Assembly (NCBI GenBank): GCA_020635695.1
Contig: JACJZH010000014.1
Coordinates: 1 to 64,000 of the forward strand
From: Flavobacteriales bacterium
Lineage (GTDB): Bacteria; Bacteroidota; Bacteroidia; Flavobacteriales_F; PHOS-HE28
Reading direction: 5' to 3'
DNA: 64,000 nt
Part shown: positions 1-8,830 of the stretch, piece after piece
Layout: every line of letters starts with the position of its first letter
How positions within the stretch are numbered: position 1 is the stretch's first letter
The notes under the pieces: model-generated
Told to the model about the DNA's origin: nothing
What the model saw: the letters and a program-made list of their open reading frames with translations, nothing else
The model's database searches: none
Position numbers and translations under genes: made by a program

Positions 1-149
1 CGCACGGCCTCCGGCTGGTGGAAGATGCTGTCGGTGATGGCAATGGACCCCACGCAGTCACCGTTCGCCTGGGTCAGGCGGGTGGGCGACTGGGCCATGA
101 GCACGGTTCCCATGGCCATGGTCAGGCTCGTCAACAGAGCGGTCCTCAT
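1..149 (-). CDS. Secreted protein, N-terminal fragment (runs off left edge)
   Basis: The minus-strand frame opens at ATG 149-147 and stays open to base 1, giving 49 residues. It starts with an N-terminal Arg, a hydrophobic stretch and a likely signal-peptidase site after Met-Ala-Gln at about residue 20. The mature part begins SPTRLTQANGDC. The export signal is visible directly. The function is not recognisable because the rest of the gene lies outside the window. It follows metH in the same direction, 38 bases downstream, and could be cotranscribed or independent. Confidence 0.6.
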   Translation of the reverse strand, partial: MRTALLTSLTMAMGTVLMAQSPTRLTQANGDCVGSIAITDSIFHQPEAV

Positions 150-187
150 GGTCAGGCCCGTGCATACGCAGGAGCCCACCCCAAGGT

Positions 188-1803
<1,616 letters not shown>

Positions 1804-1831
<28 letters not shown>

Positions 1832-2865
1832 GCGGGCCTCTTCGGTGTCGGCTCGATGAACTCGGTGACGCCGTGCACCAGGGCGTGCTTCAAGCGCTCC
1901 TCCACGGAACCTTCGCGCCAGGCGGCCTGCGCGGCCATGGCCTCTGCGGAAGGCGCGCCCTTGAACTGCTCCGCGAAGGCCACCATACGTTCGGTGGCGT
2001 CGGGGCGGCGCGCCAGCAGCACATCCTCGACATGCTCGAGCAGCTCCTTCGGGATGTCATCGTACACGCCGATCTGCCCGGCGTTGACGATGCCCATGTC
2101 CAGGCCCGCCTTGATGGCGTGGTAGAGGAAGGCGGTATGGATGGCCTCGCGCACGGGCTCGTTGCCGCGGAAACTGAAGCTCACATTGCTCACACCGCCG
2201 CTGGTGAGCGCACCGGGCAGGTGCTGCTTGATCCAGCGCACGGCCTCGATGAAGTCGATGGCGTAGCGGTCGTGCTCGGCCATGCCGGTGGCCACGGTGA
2301 GGATGTTCGCGTCGATGATGATGTCGTGCGGCGCGAAGCCGGCCTTCTGCGTGAGCAGGTCGTAGCTGCGTTTGGCGATGGCGATGCGGCGCTCGAAGGT
2401 GTCGGCCTGGCCCTGCTCGTCGAAGCACATCACCACGGTGGCGGCACCGAGGCGACGGATGATCCTGGCCTGCCGCAGGAACTCGGCCTCCCCCTCCTTC
2501 AAACTGATGCTGTTGGCGATGCCCTTGCCTTGCAGGCACTTCAGGCCCGCCTCGATCACGCTGAACTTGCTGCTGTCCACCATCACCGGCACACGCGCGA
2601 TGTCGGGCTCGGCGGCGATAAGGTTGAGGAACTTGCGCATGGCCTCCACGCCATCGATCATGCCCTCATCGAGGTTCACGTCGATCACCTGCGCGCCGTT
2701 CTCCACCTGCTGGCGGGCCACGCTCACGGCCTCATCGTACTGGCCGTTCTTGATCAGCTTGCGGAAGGCCGCGCTGCCCGTGACGTTCGTGCGCTCGCCG
2801 ATGTTGACGAAGTTGGAACCCGGGAAGATGCGGAGGGGTTCGAGGCCGGAGTAGGTGGGGATCAT
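1804..2865 (-). CDS. metH: Methionine synthase MetH, methyltetrahydrofolate (pterin)-binding part
   Basis: This frame starts at ATG 2865 with MIPTYSGLEPLRI and holds the pterin-binding domain, including FVNIGERTNVTGS, DVNLDEGMIDG and VMVDSSKF. It then enters the first part of the B12 cap. In-frame similarity ends at EFIE near base 1853. The last 13 or so residues of the ORF are out of frame, because one C/G appears to be missing in the run at 1851-1853. With 188-1831 it forms one gene of about 890 codons covering everything in MetH except the homocysteine domain. That domain is a separate gene 43 bases upstream (2909-3910), a split arrangement known in Bacteroidota. Expression should be controlled by the SAM riboswitch at 4117-4255. 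Confidence 0.93.
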
Positions 2866-2868
2866 GTC

Positions 2869-2896
2869 GATCAGATGATCAGAAGATCAGATAATG
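2869..2896. repeat. GATCAGATGATCAGA spacer repeat, copy 1
   Basis: The short gap between the two metH genes is filled by reiterated GATCAGAT words. A near-identical string occurs at 32852-32881 between cysD and cysN. The match is seen directly; its origin is unknown. Confidence 0.5.
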
Positions 2897-2908
2897 GCAT
2901 GACGTCCA

Positions 2909-3910
2909 TTACGCGAGAACAGGGAGAGGGCGTGGTGCATGTTTCGCTGCCTCAGCCGCCAGCGCCGCGATATGATCCGGCGTCGTTCCACAACACCCGC
3001 CCACCACGTTCACCCAGCCGTTGGCCATGAACTCGCCCACGAGGCGGGCGGTGACCTCGGGCGTTTCGCGGTACTCGCCCATCTGGTCGGGCAGGCCGGC
3101 GTTGGGGTAGATGCTCACGCGGCAGGGGCTCTGCTCGGCGATCACCTCCAGGTAGGGCCGCATCTGGGCCGCGCCCAGCGCGCAGTTGAGGCCCATGCTG
3201 AAGAGCGGCACATGCTGCATGCTGATGAGGAAGGCCTCGATGGTCTGGCCGCTGAGGGTGCGTCCGCTGGCATCGGTGATGGTGACGCTGCACATGAGCG
3301 GCACTCGCTTGCCTCGTTCCTCGAACACCTCGTCGATGGCGTAGAAGGCGGCCTTGGCGTTGAGCGTGTCGAAGATGGTCTCCACCAGCAGGATGTCCAC
3401 GCCACCGTCGAGCAGGGCCTCCACCTGCTCTTTGTAGGCGGCCACGAGCTGGTCGAAGGTGACGGCGCGGAAGCCGGGGTCGTTCACGTCGGGACTGAGG
3501 GAGGCGGTCTTGTTCATCGGACCGATGGCGCCGGCCACGAAGCGCGGCTTGCTCGGGTCCATGGCGGTGTACTTCGCGCAGGCCTCCTTCGCGAGGCGAA
3601 CCGAGGCGAGGTTCATCTCGCGCGCCAGGTGGCTGCAATCGTGCTCAGCCTGTGCGATGCTGGTGGCGGAGAAGGTGTTCGTCTCCACGATGTCGGCGCC
3701 GGCCGCGAGGTATTGCTCGTGGATGGTGCGGATGGCCTCGGGCCTCGAGAGCGAGAGCAGCTCGTTGTTGCCCTTGAGCAGGACCTTGTGGTCCTCCATG
3801 CCCTTCGGGTGGAAGTCCGCCTCGGTGAGGCCGAGCTTCTGGATCATGGTGCCCATGGCCCCGTCGAGGACGAGGATGCGTTGGGCGGCGATGCGTTCGA
3901 GGTCGGTCAT
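2909..3910 (-). CDS. metH: Methionine synthase, homocysteine S-methyltransferase subunit/domain
   Basis: This 333-residue protein is the zinc-dependent homocysteine-binding barrel of methionine synthase, encoded separately from the rest of MetH. ATG 3910 (MTDLERIAAQRILVLDGAMG) is chosen because it matches the usual domain start. The upstream in-frame residues translate the untranslated leader and look non-coding. Zinc ligands are visible: Cys in MGLNCALGA near residue 240 and the Cys pair in GGCCGTTPDH near residue 310. The gene is first in the metH operon and directly behind the SAM riboswitch and terminator leader. The domain normally works with the pterin and B12 domains encoded just downstream. 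Confidence 0.95.
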   Translation of the reverse strand: MTDLERIAAQRILVLDGAMGTMIQKLGLTEADFHPKGMEDHKVLLKGNNELLSLSRPEAIRTIHEQYLAAGADIVETNTFSATSIAQAEHDCSHLAREMNLASVRLAKEACAKYTAMDPSKPRFVAGAIGPMNKTASLSPDVNDPGFRAVTFDQLVAAYKEQVEALLDGGVDILLVETIFDTLNAKAAFYAIDEVFEERGKRVPLMCSVTITDASGRTLSGQTIEAFLISMQHVPLFSMGLNCALGAAQMRPYLEVIAEQSPCRVSIYPNAGLPDQMGEYRETPEVTARLVGEFMANGWVNVVGGCCGTTPDHIAALAAEAAKHAPRPLPVLA

Positions 3911-4045
3911 TGCGTGCTCGTATGTGCGTGCTTTCCGGATGCGAATGCGGGGAGAATGGCGATAAGAGTGAACGTGGTGAGAACGTGGCCCCAGAGCGCC
4001 GAGCACTTTCTCACCATTCTCTCCACCCTCACCACTCTCACCACC

Positions 4046-4083
4046 AGAAAGACAAAAGCCCCACCCGACGGACCGGATGAGGC
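4046..4083 (-). terminator. Intrinsic attenuator of the metH SAM riboswitch
   Basis: On the minus strand a 10-bp stem (GCCTCATCCG paired with CGGGTGGGGC, with G-U pairs, 4083-4058) with a 6-base loop is followed by a T-rich tract TTTTGTCTTTCT (4057-4046). It lies 34 bases after the riboswitch aptamer and about 135 bases before the metH start. Its 5' arm contains CTCATC, the exact complement of GATGAG, the 3' strand of aptamer helix P1. This allows a competing antiterminator. Confidence 0.85.
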
Positions 4084-4116
4084 ATCACTGCACGAGGCAC
4101 TGCTTCCTGATCACGG

Positions 4117-4255
4117 CTCATCTTCTCCGCCGTACGGCGGACTGGATTTGGCACCGATCATCGGACGTCCGCGTGCGTCAGCATTGCAGCTGACTTCGGC
4201 GCGACGATGGTTGCCAAGGCTTCACAGGGCCAGTCCCTCCGCCTTTCTGGATAAG
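4117..4255 (-). ncRNA. SAM-I (S-box) riboswitch upstream of metH
   Basis: The minus strand reads CTTATC at 4255-4250, then the S-box core GGCGGAGGGACTGGCCC, GAAGCCTTGGCAACC and, after a variable P3 arm, GGTGCCAAATCC. It closes with GATGAG at 4122-4117, which pairs with the opening CTTATC to form P1. These are the conserved blocks of the SAM-I class in the right order and spacing. It should sense S-adenosylmethionine and shut off the methionine synthase genes 0.2 kb downstream through the terminator at 4046-4083. Confidence 0.93.
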
Positions 4256-4274
4256 CAATGGAAAGAACGCGGCG

Positions 4275-4282
4275 CGAAGATA
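4275..4282 (-). promoter_or_regulatory. Putative -7 promoter element for the metH leader
   Basis: TATCTTCG on the minus strand matches the Bacteroidota -7 consensus TAnnTTTG with one change. It lies 19 bases before the first base of riboswitch helix P1, so transcription would start just ahead of the aptamer. Confidence 0.5.
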
Positions 4283-4299
4283 ATGGCGACGGGGCTGGA

Positions 4300-4569
4300 T
4301 CAGCCTTGCGCCCCCGCGAACTCCCGGAAGAAGCCCACGATGCGCTTGCGGAAGAGCAGGAACAGCAGTACGTAGGGCACCGCCATCAGCAGCAGGATGC
4401 CCCGGTTCAGGCCCTTGCCGATGTTCTGCTCGCCCCCGAACACCTGACCGGTGCCCTCGGCGCTCTCCACCGTGGCCTTGCACATGGCACACCCCTGCGC
4501 CCACACCTCCGTGGGCACCAGCGGGAGCACCAGGGCCAGGATAAGCAGGAGGGTCCAGCGGCGGGACAT
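4300..4569 (-). CDS. Small exported membrane protein with a CxxC motif
   Basis: This 89-residue protein has an N-terminal signal sequence ending near VWAQG (residue 26), a CAMC cysteine pair just after it, and one strong hydrophobic segment (about residues 57-74, GILLLMAVPYVLLFLLF) before a basic C-terminus. The CxxC would face the periplasm. It lies 43 bases downstream of the DUF420 gene in the oxidase accessory group but has its own near-consensus promoter only 4 bases ahead of ATG. I do not recognise a named family. Its position and paired cysteines suggest a metal or redox role in oxidase assembly, which is inference. Confidence 0.75.
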   Translation of the reverse strand: MSRRWTLLLILALVLPLVPTEVWAQGCAMCKATVESAEGTGQVFGGEQNIGKGLNRGILLLMAVPYVLLFLLFRKRIVGFFREFAGAQG

Positions 4570-4573
4570 GCGG

Positions 4574-4581
4574 CAAAGGTA
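4574..4581 (-). promoter_or_regulatory. -7 promoter element TACCTTTG for gene at 4300-4569
   Basis: A perfect TAnnTTTG match on the minus strand ends 4 bases before the ATG at 4569. Transcription from it would give an essentially leaderless mRNA. Confidence 0.5.
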
Positions 4582-4612
4582 ACGCCGGCGCCTGCTGGAA
4601 GGTTGACCGTGC

Positions 4613-5170
4613 TCAGTAGTACGGACTGATCAGCAGGTACACCACCACGCCGGACACGCTCACGTAGAACCACACCGGCCACACGCGCCGGGCCAGCTTG
4701 CGGTGCGCGGGGTAGGCCCCGCTGAGGGCTCTGTAGGCGGTGGTCAGGATGAAGGGCAGGCTCGTGGCGGCCAGCACGATGTGGGTGACCAGCACCACGT
4801 AGTACACCACACGGATGGCCCCTTCGCCCCCGAAGCTGGTCTCGCCGGCGAAGAGGTGGTGGGCGATGTAGCTGACCAGGAACAGCACGCTCAGCGCCAT
4901 GGCCGTGAGCATCACCCCCCGGTGGGCGGTCCAGTTCCGGGCCTTGGCCGTGAAGAGCCCGGCCAGCAGCAGCAGGCTCACCAGGCTGTTGAGCACCGCG
5001 TTCAGGCGGGCAAAGACGTGGATGTCCAGCCCCTCGGGCGCGGGCACCTGCACCCGGCCCAGCACCACCACGGCCAGGAACACGATGCCGGAGAAGGTCC
5101 AGATCAGGCGCTTGGCACGGGGTTCGGGCAACCTGAGCGCCGGTGCGGGATAGGGCTTCGGGGTGGCCAT
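4613..5170 (-). CDS. DUF420 membrane protein (CtaM-like, cytochrome oxidase accessory)
   Basis: This 185-residue protein has five predicted membrane helices, with conserved His residues in VSYIAHHLF and in VLVTHIVLAATSLPF. The C-terminal helix reads VWFYVSVSGVVVYLL. This is the DUF420 family, whose Bacillus member CtaM supports assembly of haem-copper oxidase. ATG 5170 (MATPKPYPAPALRL) is preferred to the TTG at 5179. It is 33 bases downstream of the Sco gene in the same operon, which supports a role in oxidase assembly. It could not be the catalytic subunit, as it lacks the HPEVY and HFH motifs. Confidence 0.88.
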   Translation of the reverse strand: MATPKPYPAPALRLPEPRAKRLIWTFSGIVFLAVVVLGRVQVPAPEGLDIHVFARLNAVLNSLVSLLLLAGLFTAKARNWTAHRGVMLTAMALSVLFLVSYIAHHLFAGETSFGGEGAIRVVYYVVLVTHIVLAATSLPFILTTAYRALSGAYPAHRKLARRVWPVWFYVSVSGVVVYLLISPYY

Positions 5171-5203
5171 CGCGGACAAGGACGTTCGACCGGGGCGGAT
5201 GGT

Positions 5204-5887
5204 TCAGCGGGCCTGCTGCTTGGCGCGCACCTTCTCCTCCTTCAGCAGCATCTTCAGGTCGCTCAGCAGCTCGTCCACCTCCTCGGTCTTGGTGCCGTCG
5301 TAGTACCCACGGATGTGGCCTTCGCGGTCCACCAGGACGAACATCTCAGAATGGAGGAAGCCATCGGGGGCCATCACGTCCTCTCGCGAGGCCAGGAAGT
5401 AGCCGTCGGCCCCGTGCAGGTAGATGTCCGCCTTGGCCCCGGTCAGGAACTTCCAGCGGTTCGGATCGGCCTCCAGCCGCCCGGCGTACTCCTTCAGCAC
5501 CTCCGGCGTGTCGTGCTCGGGGTCCACGGTGTGGCTCAGGAACAGCACATCGTCGTAGGCGGGGTCGTCCAACCGGAGCTGCAGCTGCTGCATCTGGGCG
5601 CCCATGCGCGGGCAGATGGTGGTGCAGCGGGTGAAGAAGAAGTCCACGATGCGGATCTTCCCGTCCACGTCGGCCTGGGTGAAGGGCTGACCGTCCTGGT
5701 CCACGAAGGCGAACTCCGGGACCGTGAAGTAGGTGGTGTCGCCCGGGGCGTTGGCCTCGCGGGGACCGTAGTACGGCAGGGTCTTGAAGCTGTGCTCACC
5801 GGTCCCCAGCAGCAGAAAGATGGCCGGGAGGACCAGGAAGAAAAAGGCCAGGACGAGGTACTTGGCGGTACGGCCGAGGGGTTTCAT
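5204..5887 (-). CDS. SCO1/SenC family copper chaperone for cytochrome oxidase
   Basis: This 227-residue thioredoxin-fold protein has an N-terminal membrane anchor (residues 9-28) and the Sco copper site. The CxxxC motif is in RCTTICPRM near residue 92, and the distal His is in FLHSEMFVLVD near residue 180. Sco proteins deliver copper to the CuA site of oxidase subunit II at the outer face of the membrane. CuA-bearing CoxB lies in this window at 53089-54357. The gene begins 6 bases after the subunit IV gene ends. Confidence 0.93.
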   Translation of the reverse strand: MKPLGRTAKYLVLAFFFLVLPAIFLLLGTGEHSFKTLPYYGPREANAPGDTTYFTVPEFAFVDQDGQPFTQADVDGKIRIVDFFFTRCTTICPRMGAQMQQLQLRLDDPAYDDVLFLSHTVDPEHDTPEVLKEYAGRLEADPNRWKFLTGAKADIYLHGADGYFLASREDVMAPDGFLHSEMFVLVDREGHIRGYYDGTKTEEVDELLSDLKMLLKEEKVRAKQQAR

Positions 5888-5893
5888 CCCTCC

Positions 5894-6262
5894 TTAAAGG
5901 AACATCTCCCAGGCCCGGTTCACGTAGTTCGACTCCCAGATGGCGATGAACACCAGGTACAGGAGGAACAGCGCGTAGGGCAGCAGGATCAGCGCACGGA
6001 TGTTGCGGCGCTCATCGCCCAGGTGCATGAAGGTCATGACGATGTAGGTGGCCTTCACCAGGGTGAGCACGATGAAGGTCCACTTCACCAGGTGCCAGGC
6101 GCCGGGGAACCACTCCTTCCAAAAGGCGCCCAAGGCCACCTCCACGGCGGTGACCACCGCCAGGAACAGGGTCACCATCCAGATCGTCCTCCGGATCTTC
6201 CGACCCTCCTCCTCGCTGTGGTGGGCGTCCAGGCTGTACTCGATGATGTCGTCGCGCTCCAT
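5894..6262 (-). CDS. Cytochrome c oxidase subunit IV (prokaryotic type)
   Basis: This 122-residue protein has three membrane helices. The first is TIWMVTLFLAVVTAVEVALG (residues 26-45), and the core KATYIVMTFMHLGDERR is typical of bacterial cytochrome C oxidase subunit IV. It starts 1 base after the subunit III stop (TGAcATG), so translational coupling is likely. It is a small structural subunit of the haem-copper oxidase. Confidence 0.9.
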   Translation of the reverse strand: MERDDIIEYSLDAHHSEEEGRKIRRTIWMVTLFLAVVTAVEVALGAFWKEWFPGAWHLVKWTFIVLTLVKATYIVMTFMHLGDERRNIRALILLPYALFLLYLVFIAIWESNYVNRAWEMFL

Positions 6263-6263
6263 G

Positions 6264-7130
6264 TCAGACGAGGTAGAAGAAGGTGAACACGAACACCCAC
6301 ACGAGGTCCACGAAGTGCCAGTAGAGGCCGGCCTTCTCCACCATCTCGTAGTGGCCGCGGCGGTGGAAGACGCCCTTCATGACCATCAGCAGCACGATGA
6401 AGTTGATGACCACCCCGCTGAACACGTGGAAGCCGTGGAAGCCGGTGATGAAGAAGAAGAAGTTGGCGTACTGGGGCGGGCCGTACTCGTTGCGGGTCAT
6501 GTTGGCCCCATCGATGTACTCCAACCGGTCGTTCCAGAGGGTCATGGCGGCCTCCCCTTCGATGTGGTGGGCGCCCTCCTCGCCGATGAGATAATGACCG
6601 GGAACGGCCTTCACCAGGTGGAATCCGGGCGCGTGGGCCGGATCGTGCGTGTCGTGGGTCTCGTTGTGCACCCAGTACTTGGCGCCGTCCGGGCTGGTGA
6701 TGTAGCCGCCACTGCCGTGGATGAAGTGGCTCCACTCCCAGGCCTGCGAGCCCACGAAAAGGAGGCCACCTGCCACAGTAAAGAACAGCCATTTGATCAC
6801 GCCCCGCTTGTCCATCCGGTGGCCAGCCTCCACGGCCAGCACCATGGTCACCGAGCTGAAGATCAGGATGGCCGTCATCAGCGCCACATACAACAGCGGA
6901 TAATCCCCATGTAGGCCGGGAAACGCCCGGAACACCTCCTCGCCGATGGGCCAGGCCCCGGTGTAGGCGTGCCGCACGAAGCCGTACGCGATCAGCAGTC
7001 CCGAGAACGTCAACGCGTCCGAGACCAGGAAGAACCACATCATCATCTTCCCGTAGCTGATGCTGAACGGGGAGCGGCCGCCGCCCCACAGGACGTCCCC
7101 GCTGATCGCCTTCGTAGCCTCGCCTGACAT
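6264..7130 (-). CDS. Cytochrome c oxidase subunit III
   Basis: This 288-residue protein has multiple membrane helices and the subunit III features KMMMWFFLVSDALTFSG near the N-terminus, SQAWEWSHF in the middle and FFFITGFHGFHVFSG and LYWHFVDLVWVFVF at the end. Compared with the compact family form it has a large polar, His- and Glu-rich insertion (about residues 140-205, including HNETHDTHDPAHAPG) between helices, probably periplasmic. It is the second of two subunit III-type genes in tandem. The paralogue at 7164-7910 is 33 bases upstream. Confidence 0.92.
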   Translation of the reverse strand: MSGEATKAISGDVLWGGGRSPFSISYGKMMMWFFLVSDALTFSGLLIAYGFVRHAYTGAWPIGEEVFRAFPGLHGDYPLLYVALMTAILIFSSVTMVLAVEAGHRMDKRGVIKWLFFTVAGGLLFVGSQAWEWSHFIHGSGGYITSPDGAKYWVHNETHDTHDPAHAPGFHLVKAVPGHYLIGEEGAHHIEGEAAMTLWNDRLEYIDGANMTRNEYGPPQYANFFFFITGFHGFHVFSGVVINFIVLLMVMKGVFHRRGHYEMVEKAGLYWHFVDLVWVFVFTFFYLV

Positions 7131-7163
7131 GTGCTTGTGGTGCCGGGTTTACCGGGCGCAATG

Positions 7164-7910
7164 TTAGTGAATGATCACCAAGAACAAAAGGAGATAGACC
7201 CAGAGGCCCCCGAGGAAATGCCAGTACAGCGTGCCCTGCCACAGTCCGGTGTGCGAGGCGGCCGTGTACCGGCCCCTGGTGGCCCGGAACAGCAACAGCG
7301 CCAGGGCCAGCAGGCCGAACACCAGGTGGGCCAGGTGGGCGGCGGTGAGCACGTAGAAGTAGGAACTGGCCGTGTTCTGCTGCTCGTTCAGCTCGGCGTT
7401 CAGGGGCTTCCGGCGCTCCACGTCGTCCGGCAGGAAGAACTCGCCTTCCTCCAGCACCAGCGGCACCCCGTTCCTGGTGATGGTGTAGTCCGTTCCATAG
7501 GTGCCGCTGCTCTGCAGCACCTTGCCCACCACGAAGTTGCCCCGCTCCACCAGCTGGCTCCAGCCCTGGAACTGCGACCAGGCGAACACGAGGCCCAGGG
7601 CCAGGGTGATGGCCAGGAGCAGGGGCACCCGGGCGGTGTTCCCCCGGCGGGTGCTCACCAGGGCCAGCTGCACCACCGCACTGCTGGCCAGGATCACCAC
7701 GGTGCTCAGGTAGAAGGCGTCCGGCACCCGGATGTCCACCCAATACCCCGAGCTCATGCTCACCACGTAGGCGCTGGTGAGCCCGGCGAAGAACATCACG
7801 ATGGCGAACAGGATCAGGTAGGTCAGCGTGCGGCGGGCCTTCTGCTGGCGGATGCCGTAGTCGGCAGCTTCGTCGGGGGTCTGTTCCATGGGAACGGCGA
7901 GGTCGGTCAT
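7164..7910 (-). CDS. Cytochrome c oxidase subunit III-like protein (second copy)
   Basis: This 248-residue protein has about five membrane helices, with the subunit III signatures SSAVVQLAL, AHLAHLVFGLLAL and GTLYWHFLGGLWVYLLLFL. It has a charged loop of about 55 residues (130-180) between helices. ATG 7910 overlaps the ctaB stop as ATGA, so it is translationally coupled to haem O synthase. Tandem, diverged subunit III genes between ctaB and subunit IV are usual in Bacteroidota oxidase operons. The division of labour between the two copies is unknown to me. Confidence 0.9.
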   Translation of the reverse strand: MTDLAVPMEQTPDEAADYGIRQQKARRTLTYLILFAIVMFFAGLTSAYVVSMSSGYWVDIRVPDAFYLSTVVILASSAVVQLALVSTRRGNTARVPLLLAITLALGLVFAWSQFQGWSQLVERGNFVVGKVLQSSGTYGTDYTITRNGVPLVLEEGEFFLPDDVERRKPLNAELNEQQNTASSYFYVLTAAHLAHLVFGLLALALLLFRATRGRYTAASHTGLWQGTLYWHFLGGLWVYLLLFLVIIH

Positions 7911-8803
7911 AGCTTGTCGAGGACGTAGGCCACCTGGACGGCGGGCAGGTACAAAAAACTGGCGAACATGAGCCGCCGGGCGTGAGCGGTGTCACGCGTG
8001 GCCATCAGGCGGATGGCCGGTACCAGCATCAGCAGGCCCGCGGCCACGGCCACCCACATGGACACCACGCCCGTGAAACCGAACGCCCAGGGAAGCATGC
8101 CCGTGGGAATAACGAACAGGGTGTACAAAAGGATCAGCCGGGCGCTGGAGGCGTCCCTCCCACCCCGCGAGGGCAGCAGGAAGAACCCTGCCTTGCGGTA
8201 GTCGTCGTCGATCACCCAGGCGATGGCCCAGAAGTGCGGGAACTGCCACATGAACTGCCCGGCGAAGAGCAGGCCGGGACCGAGCCCGAACTCGCCCGTG
8301 GCGGCCACCCAGCCCAGCATGGGCGGTACGGCACCTGGGAAGGCCCCCACGAACACCGCCCAGGGGGTGTGCTTCTTCAGCGGGGTGTACAGCGCGGCAT
8401 AGGTGAACAGGGCCAGGAAGCCGAGCGTGCCGGCCAGCGGGCCGAAGCGCAGCCACAGGATCAGCGTGCCCGCCCCCCCGGCCAGCAGGGCCAGCCACAA
8501 GGCCTCGCGCACGGTGAGCCAGCCACGGACCAACGGGCGGCCGGCGGTGCGGTCCATCAGCGCGTCCTCGTTCACCTCGATCACCTGGTTCAGGGCGTTG
8601 CTGGCACCGGTCACCAGCAGGCCTGCCAGGGCCAGCAGGCCCAGGTCCACCCACAGGAAGGCACCATCCGCCACGCCCAGCAGGTAGCCGAGCACGGCGC
8701 TCACCACCACCAGGCTGGTGAGCCTCAATTTGAACAGGGCCGCCACCGCCCGCAGGCGGCCTGCGAAGGAGGCCGGGGCGGCGTATGCATCGGGGGGCGC
8801 CAA
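7907..8803 (-). CDS. ctaB: Protohaem IX farnesyltransferase (haem O synthase)
   Basis: This UbiA-family prenyltransferase of about 298 residues has eight to nine helices. The prenyl-diphosphate/Mg site is in NEDALMDRTAGRPL (residues 78-91), and the second conserved loop is in AWVIDDDYRKAG. It attaches the farnesyl group to haem b, giving haem O on the way to haem A. The start is uncertain: TTG 8803 is 7 bases after a perfect -7 promoter element, and a GTG at residue 20 just before KLRLTSLV is an alternative. It is first in the oxidase accessory operon. No ctaA was seen in this window. Confidence 0.92.
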   Translation of the reverse strand: MAPPDAYAAPASFAGRLRAVAALFKLRLTSLVVVSAVLGYLLGVADGAFLWVDLGLLALAGLLVTGASNALNQVIEVNEDALMDRTAGRPLVRGWLTVREALWLALLAGGAGTLILWLRFGPLAGTLGFLALFTYAALYTPLKKHTPWAVFVGAFPGAVPPMLGWVAATGEFGLGPGLLFAGQFMWQFPHFWAIAWVIDDDYRKAGFFLLPSRGGRDASSARLILLYTLFVIPTGMLPWAFGFTGVVSMWVAVAAGLLMLVPAIRLMATRDTAHARRLMFASFLYLPAVQVAYVLDKL

Positions 8804-8810
8804 AGCGCCG

Positions 8811-8818
8811 CAAAGGTA
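8811..8818 (-). promoter_or_regulatory. -7 promoter element TACCTTTG for ctaB operon
   Basis: A perfect TAnnTTTG word on the minus strand sits 7 bases before the TTG start of ctaB. It implies a very short or absent leader. Confidence 0.5.
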
Positions 8819-8830
8819 CCGTTCGGAGAC

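Noticed and set aside
3911..4299. Cobalamin riboswitch upstream of metH
   Set aside because: It was considered because MetH is B12-dependent, but the conserved blocks match SAM-I and no B12-box (GCCACTG-type) was found.
2939..4375. Plus-strand 478-codon frame over the metH N-terminal gene and leader
   Set aside because: It is antisense to a well-conserved gene and to the riboswitch, with His/Gly-rich shadow composition.
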